Shown here: positions 1 through 10,610 of the stretch, one piece after another
Layout of the letters: each line of letters opens with the position of its first letter
How positions within the stretch are numbered: position 1 is the stretch's first letter
Assembly (NCBI RefSeq): GCF_017591425.1
Contig: NW_024466599.1
Span: forward strand, 25,334,001 to 25,398,000
DNA: 64,000 nt
Origin: Ochotona curzoniae
Lineage: Eukaryota; Chordata; Mammalia; Lagomorpha; Ochotonidae
Reading direction: 5' to 3'
Notes under the pieces: model-generated
Seen by the model: only the letters and a program-made list of their open reading frames with translations
Told to the model about the DNA's origin: nothing
Databases searched by the model: none
Translations under genes and position numbers: made by a program

Positions 1-129
1 ATAACTATTAGTACTGTAGCTAATCCTTTAATTATGGCAGGAATAGTGTGATTATATTATATTACCTGGTGTTCTATCTGTGTGAAAAGTATTTTTGTCT
101 AAAATACAATTTACATTAAGGGAGTGTAT

Positions 130-415
130 TTGGATCATGGCTAAAGCACCGTTGGAATGTTCACATCCATTTCAGAGAGCCAGAGTCAGTCCTGGGTCTC
201 CTCTATATTCCAGATAATAAACACTCCATGAAGCAACAGCAGTGTCTCAAGGAGTTGGGTTCCTGCCACTGACATGGAAGCCCAGATCCTGACTTCTGCC
301 CTTAGCATGGTCCAGCCCAACCCAGCCCAACTCACTCATTCACTCTCTCTCTCCATTCCTCTCTCCCTTCCTTCTTCCCTCTCTTTCAAATACATAGAAG
401 AAATACATAAAAATA
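130..415 (+). repeat. Old diverged CSINE (C repeat)
   Basis: A degraded lagomorph tRNA-derived SINE. The middle reads like the old CSINE body (goes through 'gagttgggttcctgccact' and a 'ggaagcccagatcctgact' segment), followed by a CT-rich stretch near 340-390 and an A-rich tail to about 415. No target-site duplication is recognisable. The head is too diverged to see an A or B box. It belongs to the older group shared with rabbit. Confidence 0.65.
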
Positions 416-504
416 AAATTTATAATGAGCTATAGTTTTTTGTAACCATATTTCAGTTTCTGTAGTTTAACCTACAGAGATTTTATGCAATAGTGAAGGC
501 TTGG

Positions 505-800
505 GTGTTTGTTGTGGTGCAGAGGATTAAGTTGCCTCTTTGAATGTCTACACCCCATATCAGAGTGCTTGGAATCAAGTTCTGCCTCTGCTTCTGATCC
601 AGCTTCCTGTCAATGAGGCTGTAGGTGACAGACCAGGTACTTGGATTCTTGAACCCCATGAGGAATACCCAAATGGATTTCCTGCCTCATGGTTTCAGCT
701 GACCCAACTCTGGCCCTTGCAGACATCTGAGGAATAAAACAGCAAACTGAAGGCCCATCTCTTTGTTTCTCCATTTCAAATAAATAAAAATAACCACTTA
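505..800 (+). repeat. Old diverged CSINE
   Basis: SINE with a worn head ('tgttgtggtgcagaggattaag'-like A-box region near 510-530), the 'tctgatccagcttcctgtcaat' body near 594-616, the 'ctggcccttgcag' block near 710 and a CAAATAAATAAAAATA tail near 777-793. An open frame at 540-737 is only this repeat read through. Confidence 0.75.
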
Positions 801-815
801 AAAATTATAAGGATT

Positions 816-1140
816 GGGCCTGTCGCGGTGGCGCAAGTGGTTAAGGTCCTCGCCTTGCACGCCCAGGATCCCATATGGGCGCCAGTTCTAATCCCGGCAG
901 CCCCGCTTCCCATCCAGCTCCCTGCCTGTGGCCTGGGAAAGCAGTCCAGGACGGCCCAAAGCTTTGGGACCCTGCACCCACGTGGGAGACCCGGAAGAGG
1001 CTCCTGGCTTCGGATTGGCATAGCATCAGCCGTTGCGCTCACTTGGGGAGTGAATCATTGGACGGAAGATCTTCCTCTCTGTCTCTCCTCTCTGTATATC
1101 CGCCTTTCCAATAAAAAATAATAAAAATAAATCTTTAAAA
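816..1140 (+). repeat. Young full-length CSINE with target-site duplication
   Basis: Nearly intact copy of the youngest CSINE subfamily: GC-rich head starting GGGCCTGTCGCGG, A-box-like TGGCGCAAGTGG near 829, B-box-like GGTTCTAATCC variant, CT-rich 3' end and an A-rich tail. It is flanked by an exact 15-bp direct repeat, AAAATTATAAGGATT, at 801-815 and 1141-1155, the target-site duplication left by L1-mediated insertion. CpG sites are still frequent, so the insertion is recent. Overlapping open frames on both strands are by-products of the GC-rich SINE. Confidence 0.95.
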
Positions 1141-1155
1141 AAAATTATAAGGATT

Positions 1156-1959
1156 CAGTTTTTCCTCAAAGTTGGAGGAACACTAGTGGAAAACCTGAAT
1201 CACAAGTTGGAATCTGCATTTCCCCATTAACTTGTATTGCCTTGGTTGATCCTAAACTCCATTTCTGTCTTTGGGTAATTGAATGGACACTGCTGGCTAT
1301 CATTCCTCCCCATATTCACTAGCAGGCTTTTTATGAGGACTCAATCAGACAAGATATATGAAAATTCTTTTGAAAAGGCACTATAAAATAGTGATACACT
1401 TTTATTGTGCTATGTAGTTGAATATTATCAACATTTTAATATCAAATGAAAATTCTCCAGTGACAATAGAGGAAAATGTAATGCCCAGAGGAAGTAGAAT
1501 AAAATCTACAAATTAGAATAAAACATAAACCTATGAAAATGCATAGTGCATAAGCTCAGCAAATCCATTTTACTTCTTTGCAATTTACAGTATAATATGG
1601 GTTGAGCAGCAAACTTGTATTCATAGAACAGATGAATATTTAAATTAATTTCATGCAACCAAACCTGATAAGAGGCAGTGCAGTTTATTGATACCAAAAG
1701 CCACTCCACTTTTATGCAAGTATATGGCTGCACAGGTACTTATAAATGTGATATTTTCACGTAATTCCACCAAAGGAATGTCTATCTCACAGACGGGATC
1801 ATATCATTTGAAATTGCCTACAAGTTTAAAACCCAGTGCCAGATACAGCATAAATACCTATTTAACATTTGTAGACTGATCAGGGGGAAAGCATTTTATA
1901 TAAATTATAATATTTAATATATGAATATGCAGATAGTTCTTTCACTATTTCAGTACCTC
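1156..1959. other. Unassigned AT-rich DNA
   Basis: About 800 bp with no repeat family, RNA gene or coding frame I recognise. Short open frames at 1506-1733 and 1688-1879 lack any domain or codon pattern. Confidence 0.6.
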
Positions 1960-2110
1960 GCCTTTTGGAGCCTGAAACATAAGTGAATGAAGAACTTGGA
2001 GAAATTCCAGAGAAAAGCAATGAAAATGATTAAAGAGTCGGAAAATGGGGTCTATAAATCACAACTACGGGAATTGGGAGTTATTTAACCTGAAATAAAA
2101 AGCTACATGA
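1960..2110 (+). repeat. Ancient CR1/L3-like LINE remnant
   Basis: The stretch around 2010-2095 (aaagcaatgaaaatgatta, then a 'gggaattgggagttatttaacctg' segment) resembles the 3' part of mammalian L3/CR1 LINEs, where a similar 'gaactgggtttgtttagcctgga' block is conserved. The match is from memory and short; the family is probable rather than certain. Confidence 0.5.
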
Positions 2111-2727
2111 ATGCACCAGATTCATATATCTGAAACTTAGAGGTGGTGAGATTTCTCATGACCTATCTATACTGCTGTGCAAGCAGAAAAAAAAATCCAG
2201 AAGCAACAGATGTTTCTGAATATGTCTCTCTCTCTCTCTCCAGTACTTTTTAAAACAACCAATAGTTACATTACCCCAAGCAAAGTGTGCCCTGTTCAAC
2301 CGACCAGCATTTACCCAAGGCCACCAAGGGGGCCATGCACCTTACTAAGTATTATGAAAGCTAAGGAACAGGACATGTTCTCAACTTCTGGGATTCTGGG
2401 GGTTAGTCAAGAGGATCAACAAATAGAAAGAGGTGCAAGGTGTCTGGAAATCTGCCATGATTAAAGAATGCAAAATCCTTCTGTGACTCTGAAGATGAGC
2501 TTCTGGAAGGCTGAGGTAGAAAAGGAGCTACTTCACAGAGGTCTTGATGCTGGCATGAGTTTGCTGGGCAGAAATAGACAACAGGACATTACCATTATAC
2601 ACAGGTGGGAGAGCAAGTGCATAGAATCTAGGCCAAAGACTCTAAATCAATCCTATTGGGAAGATATAACAAACAGACATGAGGAAAGTAGTCACCTGCA
2701 CTTACAGATGTCAAAATCTCAGTAACT
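2111..2727. other. Unassigned DNA with a short (CT)n tract
   Basis: No gene seen. It holds a CT microsatellite at about 2225-2241. Two consecutive open frames (2177-2464 and 2468-2725) are in unassigned sequence and have no domain, start context or splice signals that would support a gene. Confidence 0.5.
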
Positions 2728-2982
2728 GGGGTTAATGTTACGGCATAGTAAGCTAAACCACAACTTACAATTCTGGCATCGAAAATGGGCATCAGTTTGA
2801 GTCTAGGCTGCTCCACTTCTGATCCAGCTCCCCACATATGTAGCAAAAAAAACGACAGCTCAACTGTCTGGGCCCCTGCCACACACATCAGAGACCTGGA
2901 AGAAGCTCCTGGCTTTTCTCTCTCTGTGTTACTCTGCCTTTCAAATAAACAAATCTTTTTCTCAAAAAACAAAAGCAAAAGC
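2728..2982 (+). repeat. CSINE with internal deletion
   Basis: The head and 'ctgctccacttctgatccagctcc' body (2808-2832) are followed by 'gacctggaagaagctcctggct' and then directly by a CT-rich end and a CAAATAAACAAATCTTTTT tail. The block that normally follows, including GGGGAGTGAACCAGCGGATGG, is missing, so about 60-70 bp have been deleted. Confidence 0.8.
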
Positions 2983-4493
2983 AAAAACAACAAAAACATC
3001 AGTAGCTTATGGAAGTTTAGTGATAGTTCATATCTCTTAGATTTGAACTCACAATTTCTGCTTTTTCACAAATTCTGCTATTCATTTAGTAGTCTTTACA
3101 TGCCATGGTTTTAGTCTGCCTGCAGAAGACTCTCAAAGTCACTGAAAAGCAGGGTAATGTCTAAACCCTTCTGCTGTCAGAATCTTGGCAGCCTTCATAT
3201 GATTTATAACATGAACACCATGACCTAGAAGGAGGATGAGTCTCACTCCCCAGCCCCCTTTCAGGAGACTCCTGAGTTATTTTCCTCCTTAGAGAAAGTA
3301 GACACATCTAATGGCTGAGTTCATAATATAAGCCTCAGCATACATCTGAACTCCTGACTGTACATCAAGCTAATTAAAAAGGAAAGAAATGTAATCTCAT
3401 CATATTAAGAGGCACTACTCAGGAGTGTCACACCTATAGAGTGTGTTGTGAGACCAGCAGGTGTTGAGACATCTACATTGGCACAGAGACCTTGCAAGCT
3501 GGTCCCTGCATAGATAGACCTTCCAGGGAGAGGGATGGAGACAGAAGTCCCTCTCCTCTAAGGCTGGAAAAGTGTAGGTAAACAGTACAAGCATATACCA
3601 CATAGCAAATGGCTCAGGTTGAAGTTAGAGAAATGCCTTTGAACAAATCCTCCAACAAGAATCTGAGGTAGAAAACAGGACCGGATGAGAAGAGCAAGGC
3701 AGGGAGAGAATTCCAGAAAAATCACCTCACAAGGGTTGTCTCCATTCTTGATAGTATGACTGTAGATAAGCCGGGTTTATTGGATGACTTATTTATGGAA
3801 GGAACAAAACTCATCAAATGAGAATGCTAGAGGCACTCTTCAGTCGCCGTGGCACTTCTAAAGCTGTTCTTCAAGTAGCCCTCTTTCCTGATCATAGGAA
3901 ATGGGGCTGAAGAGCTCCAGCAAGGGGGCCATGTCAGAGAAACAGATGGTAATAACTGGACCTTAGTGAAGCTGGGGGAGCCTCAGCAGGGAAAGCAGAG
4001 GAAAACAAACAGCAGTGAGATGCAGATGAAGAACATCAGATAAGTAACAGCCATAGGTTAAAAGAAAATTCTTTATGGTGAGCTGAAATTCTAGCAATTT
4101 GTAGACTAATGATGGTCCCAAGATGTGCAGAAAGTAGTAGAAGGATTATTCCAAAGTGAAGAAATGAGCAGTTTTATATGTGAAATCCAGTGACTGCTAG
4201 GCAGACCTTTAGAAGATACAGTTAGGAATAGATCTCTCAGATCAAGTTGATAGGATTGGTGTGGCTTTCAGCCTTCCAATTTTGCACAGGTAAATGGAAA
4301 CATAAATGAACAGCATCTCCAACCTGGGATTTAAGTGGCTCTAGCTGCCTTGAGATCCAGAAGTGTTCCTCGACAGACAGCATCAAGGAATGCTTTCCTG
4401 GCAGACATGTAAGAATGCCTGTGTCACTCACGTTATGCTATCTTATGCCTCAGTAAAAACTACCCCAAATTTGAGTAGCATAGAAGAAAAATC
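2983..4493. other. Unassigned DNA
   Basis: About 1.5 kb without a repeat I can name. Some of it (3420-4050) is less AT-rich than its surroundings and could be an old LTR or unique sequence. Open frames at 3415-3603 and 4237-4431 are short and unconvincing. Confidence 0.5.
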
Positions 4494-4496
4494 TTC

Positions 4497-4816
4497 CGGG
4501 TCTGGTGCGATGGTTCAACTAGCTAATCTGCCACCTCCAAGTGCCAAGATATCATATGGGAGCTGGTTCCTGTCCGGCTGCTCCATGTCCCATCCAGCTC
4601 CTTGCTTATGGCCTGGGAAGGCAGTGAGGTTGGCCCAAAGCCTTAGGACTCAGCACCCAATGGGAAACCCAGAGGAAGCTCCTGCCTCCAGGCTCCAGAT
4701 TGGTTCAATTCCAGCCCTAGTAGCCATTTGGGGAGTGAACCAGTGGATGGAAGATCTTTCTTTTTATGTCTCCTCTCTGTAAATCTGCTTTTCCAACAGA
4801 ATAAATCTAAAAAAAA
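4497..4816 (+). repeat. CSINE, second head subfamily
   Basis: Full-length SINE whose head reads GGTGCGATGGTTCAACTAG then 'ctaatctgccacctcc', different from the young 'gtggttaaggtcctcgcc' type. The body (cccatccagctcc, gcctgggaaggcagt, tggggagtgaaccagtggatg) and the CT-rich end are typical. The same head is seen at 43115 and 59421. A 139-codon open frame across it is repeat-derived. Confidence 0.88.
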
Positions 4817-5219
4817 CTACTCTTCATTTCTCACTCAAGATGTACTTGCAAGGCATAGCGAGGCACCTTCTGAATATATCCTCTCGAAGAAGAATAGGGA
4901 GGAAAATTCAAAAGAGGGAAGGATATAAGTAAATGAATTACAAAGTTTTGCTACCACAATCCTGTGATGATTAATGGAAACTTAGACATCCCATTTTGGT
5001 ATGATGTCTGCTCATTATTGAAGCAATCACTAACCTATAAAAACACTATTAGTCTGAGCAGCAACAGCACGGTAAGGTTGGAATGAATGCTCAGAATCCA
5101 GAAGTTAGGCACAGTGTCTCAGTGTAGTAGCTGAAATAATGTCATGGTTGAAGAGTATAGCAATATGGCGCATATTAGGAAGTACTGAGATGGGCTTGTT
5201 AGCATGGAACACTGCTGAC
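4817..5219. other. Unassigned DNA upstream of the tandem array
   Basis: No repeat is recognised. The 5' border of the composite element that follows is not sharp here; I could not find a target-site duplication matching its 3' flank. Confidence 0.5.
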
Positions 5220-7500
5220 CATCACACACCAAAACACATGAGAGCTAGGGTTGGGGGCCTGTACCCAGTAGGACTAGATGTCAGTACCTGAATCAATGCC
5301 AGAACAGAGGACAGGTCACATTAAGCAGAGCCATGACACTAACCAGCACGCAAGAGAACCAGATCAGGGGTAGATTCTGAGGGGTATATGTGGGTCAAAC
5401 CATGTGGAAATATAAGTCCCACTGGTTAGCGCAAGAGTTGGAGTGGTGATGGGCTGAACTACATATGATCATGGTATCTGTCAACACTCACACATACAGG
5501 AATCAATAACAGTCTGTGCCGGTCAAGGCTGCAGCACCCACATGGACATCCTAAAATAGGGTGTGGAGTGTGCTAGGCTGTAACATTTACCAGCTCATAC
5601 TAGGCCAAGATGGAGGGGTAGCCTATGCCAGGCAAGGGTCTAGCTCTGCTAGAATGTGTGAGATTTAGATCTAGGAGTGGGCTGAGTGTGGAAACATGGG
5701 AAACTCCCCTCATGAGTCAGAATTCCCACTGGTGAGCACGTGGTCCAGGCCTGGGAGCTGGGCAGGCTGGGCAAGGTAGCTCCAACTGTTGGCTAATGTG
5801 TGGGTTGGTTTTTGGAAGGGGGTGGACTGGGCAAGGCTGAGCAAACCTTAGCTCACCAGCAAGTGAATAAACCACGCTGAAGCACAGGTCATGCTGGGCT
5901 AGGCTATCACACCTACAGGTTTGCATGAGCCAGGGATGGGAATAGACTGAGTAGGACCAGGTCCCAGCACCCACTAGCAAAAGTTGGGACTGGAGGCAGG
6001 CTAGGTCAGGCCAGGCTACAATATCCAAAGGCAAAGGTAAAGAAAGGTGAGGGAATACACCAAGCTGGGTCAGAACAACCACTAGAATACACAAGATCTG
6101 TGGCTGGGAATAGGCCTGGCTACAGAGCAAAGGGGACACCGTGCCTTGGTTGTGGTTCCCACTGGTGAGTCCAAGGGCCAGAGTACGGGCTGCGATCTGG
6201 TCTGGACATGGATGTAGACTCCCTCGGCACAAGTGTGGACTGGGTCTGGGGTGCGCCAGACTGGGCCAGACTCCAGTACCCACTAGTGCTCCTGAGAACT
6301 GGAGTGGGTGTAGAATGGGCTGGGCTAGATTTCTGCCCCTGCTGAGCCATATGTGAACTGTGTCTGGGTGTGGACCAGGCTTGGCTGTGTGGTAGCACCT
6401 AACAACAAGAACTGGACTGGGTGAAGGCCAGTCAGGAAAGGCCACTATTCCTGTTAGGACAGCAGGTGTACTAAATAGGGATACCCATGGACCCAACTAC
6501 AGGTACGAGATCTGGCAATGAGAGAGCTTCTGATGGAGAAGCTTGGGGAACTCCTCTGTCGGGACATACTCCCTGCAGGTGAGTAGAAGAAACATGATAG
6601 GAACAGGCCCAGACCAGGCCAGGGAATGGTGCCCACTGGAATACATTTGGCTCAGGTCTGGGGTGAACCAGGCTGAGCCAGTTTGTATAACACACTGGCA
6701 AATCTGAATGGGTCAGGCCAGGATGGGCTGCAACAAAAGGCAGTTCACATGAGGGCTGGGACTGAAAGCCAGCTGGTGGTAGGCTGTAGCCTCCACCAGC
6801 ATGAGCTGCAATTAGGGGTGGGTTGGGACTGGCCAGGCTACAGCACCCACTGGCAAACGCTGAAGTGAGGCGGGCCATGCCAGACTGGGGCTGCAGTGCC
6901 CAACCAACACACATGAGACCCAGGGAGGCGGCCCAGGTAGGGGGCTAAATGGGGCTCACCTGCTGGACCACTAATTCCACTGGTGAGTTTGAGAGCTGGG
7001 ATCAGGAGCAGACTAGGCCAGCCAGGGCTTGAACACCTGGTGGCCTCACGTGAGCTGGATCAGGGGAAAACCATGCTGGGCTGACTGTCCTACTGGTACA
7101 TACATAAGTCAGAGTGGGTTTGGGTTGGTTGGGCTTTGCCGTAGCATCAGCTGGCAGATGCTGGCAAGGGGTGAAAATTCTTGTCATGTTAAACTGCAGA
7201 ACCACCTAGACAGGGCATAATCCGGGAGTGGGAGTAGAACCAGTAGGGTACCCCCTTCTTGCTCTACCACTCCTTTTTGTGAACATGAGAACCAGGACTG
7301 AGGCAGGCACAGCTAGACAGAGTAATACCCACTGGAATGCAACATCCATTGGCTTGTGTAGAAGACAGGGCTGGAGACAGACTCTGACCCAGCAATGGCA
7401 ACCACCAGCATGTACATAAGCTGACTGGGGCGACAGACTGTGCTGGACCCTGTGGGCAAGCACACACAGGAATCAGGTCTGGGATCACCTCAGATGAAGT
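5220..7500 (+). repeat. Degenerate GC-rich tandem array (VNTR-like), ~60-bp unit
   Basis: A repeated phrase close to CACCCACTGGTGAG, then about GAGCTGGGACTGGG, then TGGGCTGGGCCAGGCT and again CAGCACCCACTGG, recurs about every 55-80 bp. Anchor points lie near 5727, 5785, 5855, 5911, 5971, 6024, 6080, 6159, 6221 and 6281. Roughly 35-40 degenerate units fit the block. The first 400 bp are the most decayed. Long open frames occur on the minus strand, including 259 codons at 5717-6496, because GC-rich repeats lack stop codons. I read this as the VNTR part of a composite retroelement that continues to 8110. An L1 5' UTR monomer array or a plain minisatellite are alternatives. Confidence 0.8.
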
Positions 7501-7724
7501 TTCTTTGGGGATTTCCCCAACTGCACCACTGGACTCAGAACTTCACCCATGGAGAAAATTGCAGGTTCCAAGGGTTGACCATGGAGTACATATGTCAGAG
7601 CTGGGCCTCCTCAGTGGCTTAGACAGAGCAGTGGACAGCACATCCACATACAAATGGAGGACTTGGCAGTTGACTAGAGTCTGCAGATTACACCTAGTAC
7701 CATGACAAAGGAGGGAGGACAGAT

Positions 7725-8110
7725 CAAAATGATCAACTACCCCAGGCAAGTGTTGGCAGTGAATACCTGGCCAAATGGAGACTCTAAGTTGGACTATATC
7801 AACCAGTGGATTCTGGAAAGATTTCATCGTGCTTGGAGTGGCAAGAGTCACAGTAATTATAAACTGTTCAACTATCCAAACCTCTTGTGCAGGACCCTCA
7901 GAGAATCCCCCACAGTGGGGACCCTGGGATGGCTGTGAGGCTGGGTGTGGCTTTTCCCCTTATCCACCCCCGCTCCTTAAGACACAGATAGGAAAAAAAG
8001 AGAATGTGGAAATAATGATCTCACCCAGCTGTCTATAGCCCTTGGCCCTTATCACCCAAATTCACTATGCAAAACTCATCAAAAATAAATAAATACATCT
8101 TTAAAAGAAA
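7725..8110 (+). mobile_element. 3' module of the composite element, copy 1
   Basis: Shares, in the same order with the 45.4-kb copy: 'caactacccc', 'ggagactctaag', 'ccagtggattctggaaagatttcatc', a GGCTGGGTGTGGCTTTTCCCC block and the end CATCAAAAATAAA. The tail resembles A-rich tails used by L1 machinery. Open frames at 7702-8038 run through it without any conserved protein pattern. Confidence 0.7.
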
Positions 8111-8210
8111 AAAAATCAGAGAGCCATCAAGCTTTTTGTATACCTTAAATCATACCTATATTTCTATTATGAGAGCATATACAGTAATATATAGATGAAA
8201 AGTGTACATT

Positions 8211-8528
8211 TTATGTATTTATTTATTTATTTATATTGGAAAGGCAGATATACAGAGAAGAGGAGAGACAGAGAGGAAGATCTTCTGTCCAACGGTTCAC
8301 TCCCCAAGCAGCCGCAATGGCTGGAGCAGAGCATATCCAAAGGCAGGAGCCCCTTCCGGGTCTCCCACAGCAGGTGCAGGGTCCCAAAGCTTTGGGCCAT
8401 CCTCCACTGCTTTTCCCAGGGAGCTGGATGGAAAGTAGAGCTGCTGAGGTTAGAACTGGCGCACATATGTGATCCCTGAATATTCAAGGTGAGGACTTTA
8501 ACTGCTACACAATTACGCCAGGCCCCAT
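8211..8528 (-). repeat. CSINE with target-site duplication
   Basis: Reverse-oriented SINE: the (TTTA)n tail is at the left, followed by 'ggaaaggcagatatacagag', and the head is at the right ending ACGCCAGGCCCC. Flanks carry AAAAGTGTACATT at 8198-8210 and AAAAATGTACATT at 8529-8541, a 13-bp duplication with one mismatch. Moderately young. Frames of 78-136 codons here are repeat-derived. Confidence 0.92.
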
Positions 8529-8541
8529 AAAAATGTACATT

Positions 8542-9550
8542 CTTACTAAGTTCATCTAAGATGTCTGTGTTCCACATAGGCTTGAAAAGCAAAGATAAGA
8601 ACAGAAACTGGTGCTTGAAGACACAAGGCATTGACAAACACTATTGTCAGTCTTCACAGCCATTATGACATATAAAGAAACTAAAGCTATTTTACTTAAT
8701 ACAAAACTAAGGCCCAGTGATGCTTAAGTAAATACAGTGGAATTTAAAACCATGTCTACCACAAATCATTAAATGGGACAAAGAAATTAGTTAAATAAAA
8801 AAGCAATTTTCCCAGATTTTGAGCATCACTTTGTGGATAAGAATTCCTTAAGAAATATCCTGATTCATTTCCAATAATATTTATTCCACACAACTTATGA
8901 GTAATATACAGAAACACTTGTAAAATAAAATCAACTTTTACCTTTAGGTAAGATAAACAAGAATTTGGGTTCCTCAAGGCCCATTTTTGGTTCACATCAG
9001 TTTCTCAACCAATTTCACTTACTCTGCTTAGTGAATTACTTTGTTGATACTATTTACAGTTTCTACTTTGCCTGCTTAATTTCTGTGCTCTGAAATAATC
9101 AATCTCTTTTGTCTCTCTAAGGCCAAGGCAATATTATGAGACAGATATGTGCTTCTCTGCCCCTCCTATCCCTTCTGTAATAAAATTTGGCTGCAGAAAA
9201 CAAAGGGAAGTCAGACCACAAAAAAGCTGATTACTCAACAATGAGTCTTATCCCTAACAATCAATAACATGATCCAAGTAAGCCAATAGTCATTGCCATA
9301 GGCAGCTTTTAGCTGGCTTTAGGCCAGGGTTCTTATCATTTAGAGTCAAAGAGGCATTAATCACTTCTGGTCCACACTGTGTTGTGTGTTTTCCACTTTA
9401 TTTTTTAATTATCACAATGTGAAGATCTACTCAGCTCCAATGTGCAAAGAAGACATTGAAAACCTTCACTGAAGTTAGGCACAGGGGAGAATTTTAAGTT
9501 TGTAGAAATTGCCTAGTATGAAAAATATATGCTTGAATAAGTTTACCTTT
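8542..9550. other. Unassigned AT-rich DNA, possible MIR trace
   Basis: Mostly unrecognised. Around 8650-8730, 'aaactaaggcccagtgatgctt' resembles the antisense 3' half of MIR, but this is too short to call. No coding signal. Confidence 0.45.
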
Positions 9551-9566
9551 TAATTCCATCTTTTTT

Positions 9567-9884
9567 AAGGGTTTATTTATTTTTATTACGAAGTCGGATA
9601 TACAGAGAATAAGAGAGACAGACAGGAAGATCTTCTGTTGGATGATTCACTCCCCAAGTGACCTCAACGGCTTGTGCTGTGCCAAGAGCCAGGAACTTCC
9701 TCCAGGTCTCCCACACAGCTGCAGTCCCAAAGCTTTGGGCCGTCCTCGACTGCTTTCCCAGGACACAAGCACGGAGCTAGATGGGAAGTGGAGCTGCCGG
9801 GATTAGAACCAGTGACCATATGGGATCTTGGCACATTCAAGGCATGGACTTTAGCCCCTAGCCACTGTGCTGGGCCCTACTCTG
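9567..9884 (-). repeat. CSINE with target-site duplication
   Basis: Reverse SINE: A-tail complement and 'cagatatacagag'-like start at left, GGGCCC-type head at right (…CTGTGCTGGGCCC). Direct repeats TAATTCCATCTTTTTT (9551-9566) and TAATTCCATTTTTT (9885-9898) flank it. Several small gaps relative to younger copies. Confidence 0.9.
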
Positions 9885-9898
9885 TAATTCCATTTTTT

Positions 9899-10420
9899 CA
9901 AATTTATTTGAAGAACTTTTCATTTGAAGGAGCTGGAATCCAAATCAAAGCCATTTGACTTTAGGGTTCATGCTTTTGGCCACTGAATTATAATGCAAGA
10001 CAGGGAGAATCCATGTCAAACTAGCTCTTTGTTGAAGCAGGAACATTAGGTAATTGTTGTGTATAAGGAAGTCAGGATCTGTACCTCCAATACAAAGCAA
10101 GACACAATCAAAGTTCACTCAGACCCCACTTAAGCATTTCAGTGTTCAGGGAAGGCTCCAGATTCCAAACAGGGGCTGAAATACTAGATTTGTAATTAGA
10201 GATCAAAGACCCAAGAATAAGCAATTTCCAAAAGAGGGAAGGAATGGATATCAGGTATGCAAGCAACTTAGGTACTCTATGATTCCACATGTCAATGAGT
10301 TTTATTTAATGGAAGGCATTGAACAAAGCAACTCAAGAACTTCTAGGTGGAGTGCACATGAGAAAGGTGATATAGCCCAACAAAAATGACCAAGATCTTG
10401 AAATACTCACAACATGGGCT
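9899..10420. other. Unassigned DNA
   Basis: No repeat or gene is recognised in this AT-rich stretch. Confidence 0.5.
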
Positions 10421-10610
10421 TCATTCATTCAATATTTCATGAGTAGACTATGAATCAGATACTTTTCCACGCTTAGACTTTTGAGATTCTACTCAAATTA
10501 TGAGCAAGGAAATAAACATCACGAGCAAGCATCCTAAAATGTGAAAGATTTCTATTTGCTTAGGAAACATAACGAGCAAAAAGGGGAGTTAACATATAAT
10601 TAGAAAAACA
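10421..10610 (-). repeat. Possible antisense L2/MIR-type remnant
   Basis: 'ttcattcattcaatatttcatgagta' followed by 'tatgaatcagatacttttcca' matches the reverse complement of the common L2 3' end (TTCATTCAACAAATATTTATTGAG, ATGTGCCAGGCACTG). Diverged and short. Confidence 0.4.

Larger units (their letters stand above)
5220..8110 (+). mobile_element. Composite VNTR-bearing retroelement, SVA-like layout (candidate)
   Basis: In order: tandem array (5220-7500), linker of about 230 bp (7500-7725), unique 3' module (7725-8085) and an A-rich tail (CATCAAAAATAAATAAATAC, then a further A-rich run to about 8110). The 3' module is homologous to a separate insertion at 45399-45812 that has an A-tail and a target-site duplication, so this module is a retrotransposed 3' end. 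VNTR plus unique 3' end plus poly-A is the plan of hominid SVA elements; sequence similarity to SVA itself is not seen. It has no recognisable coding capacity, so it would be non-autonomous. Family name unknown to me. Confidence 0.55.

Noticed and set aside
816..1140. Functional tRNA genes at CSINE heads
   Set aside because: A and B boxes are present, but no complete tRNA cloverleaf follows and copies are dispersed with A-tails; they are SINEs.
4363..4782. 139-codon plus-strand frame
   Set aside because: Its C-terminal two-thirds are CSINE sequence.
5080..5240. Target-site duplication for the composite element at 5.2-8.1 kb
   Set aside because: I compared the 3' flank (aatcagagagccatcaag) with this region and found no convincing match, so the left border remains open.
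5717..6914. Long minus-strand open frames (259 and 147 codons) as genes
   Set aside because: They lie wholly in the degenerate tandem array. Overlapping open frames exist on both strands, with no domain or start context; this is a composition effect.
5220..7500. CRISPR array or alphoid-type satellite
   Set aside because: The units are degenerate, lack constant repeat/unique spacer alternation and have no conserved length. The context is mammalian and retroelement-associated.
8227..8637. 136-codon minus-strand frame, and the similar one at 49876-50286
   Set aside because: Both are CSINEs read through with some flank.
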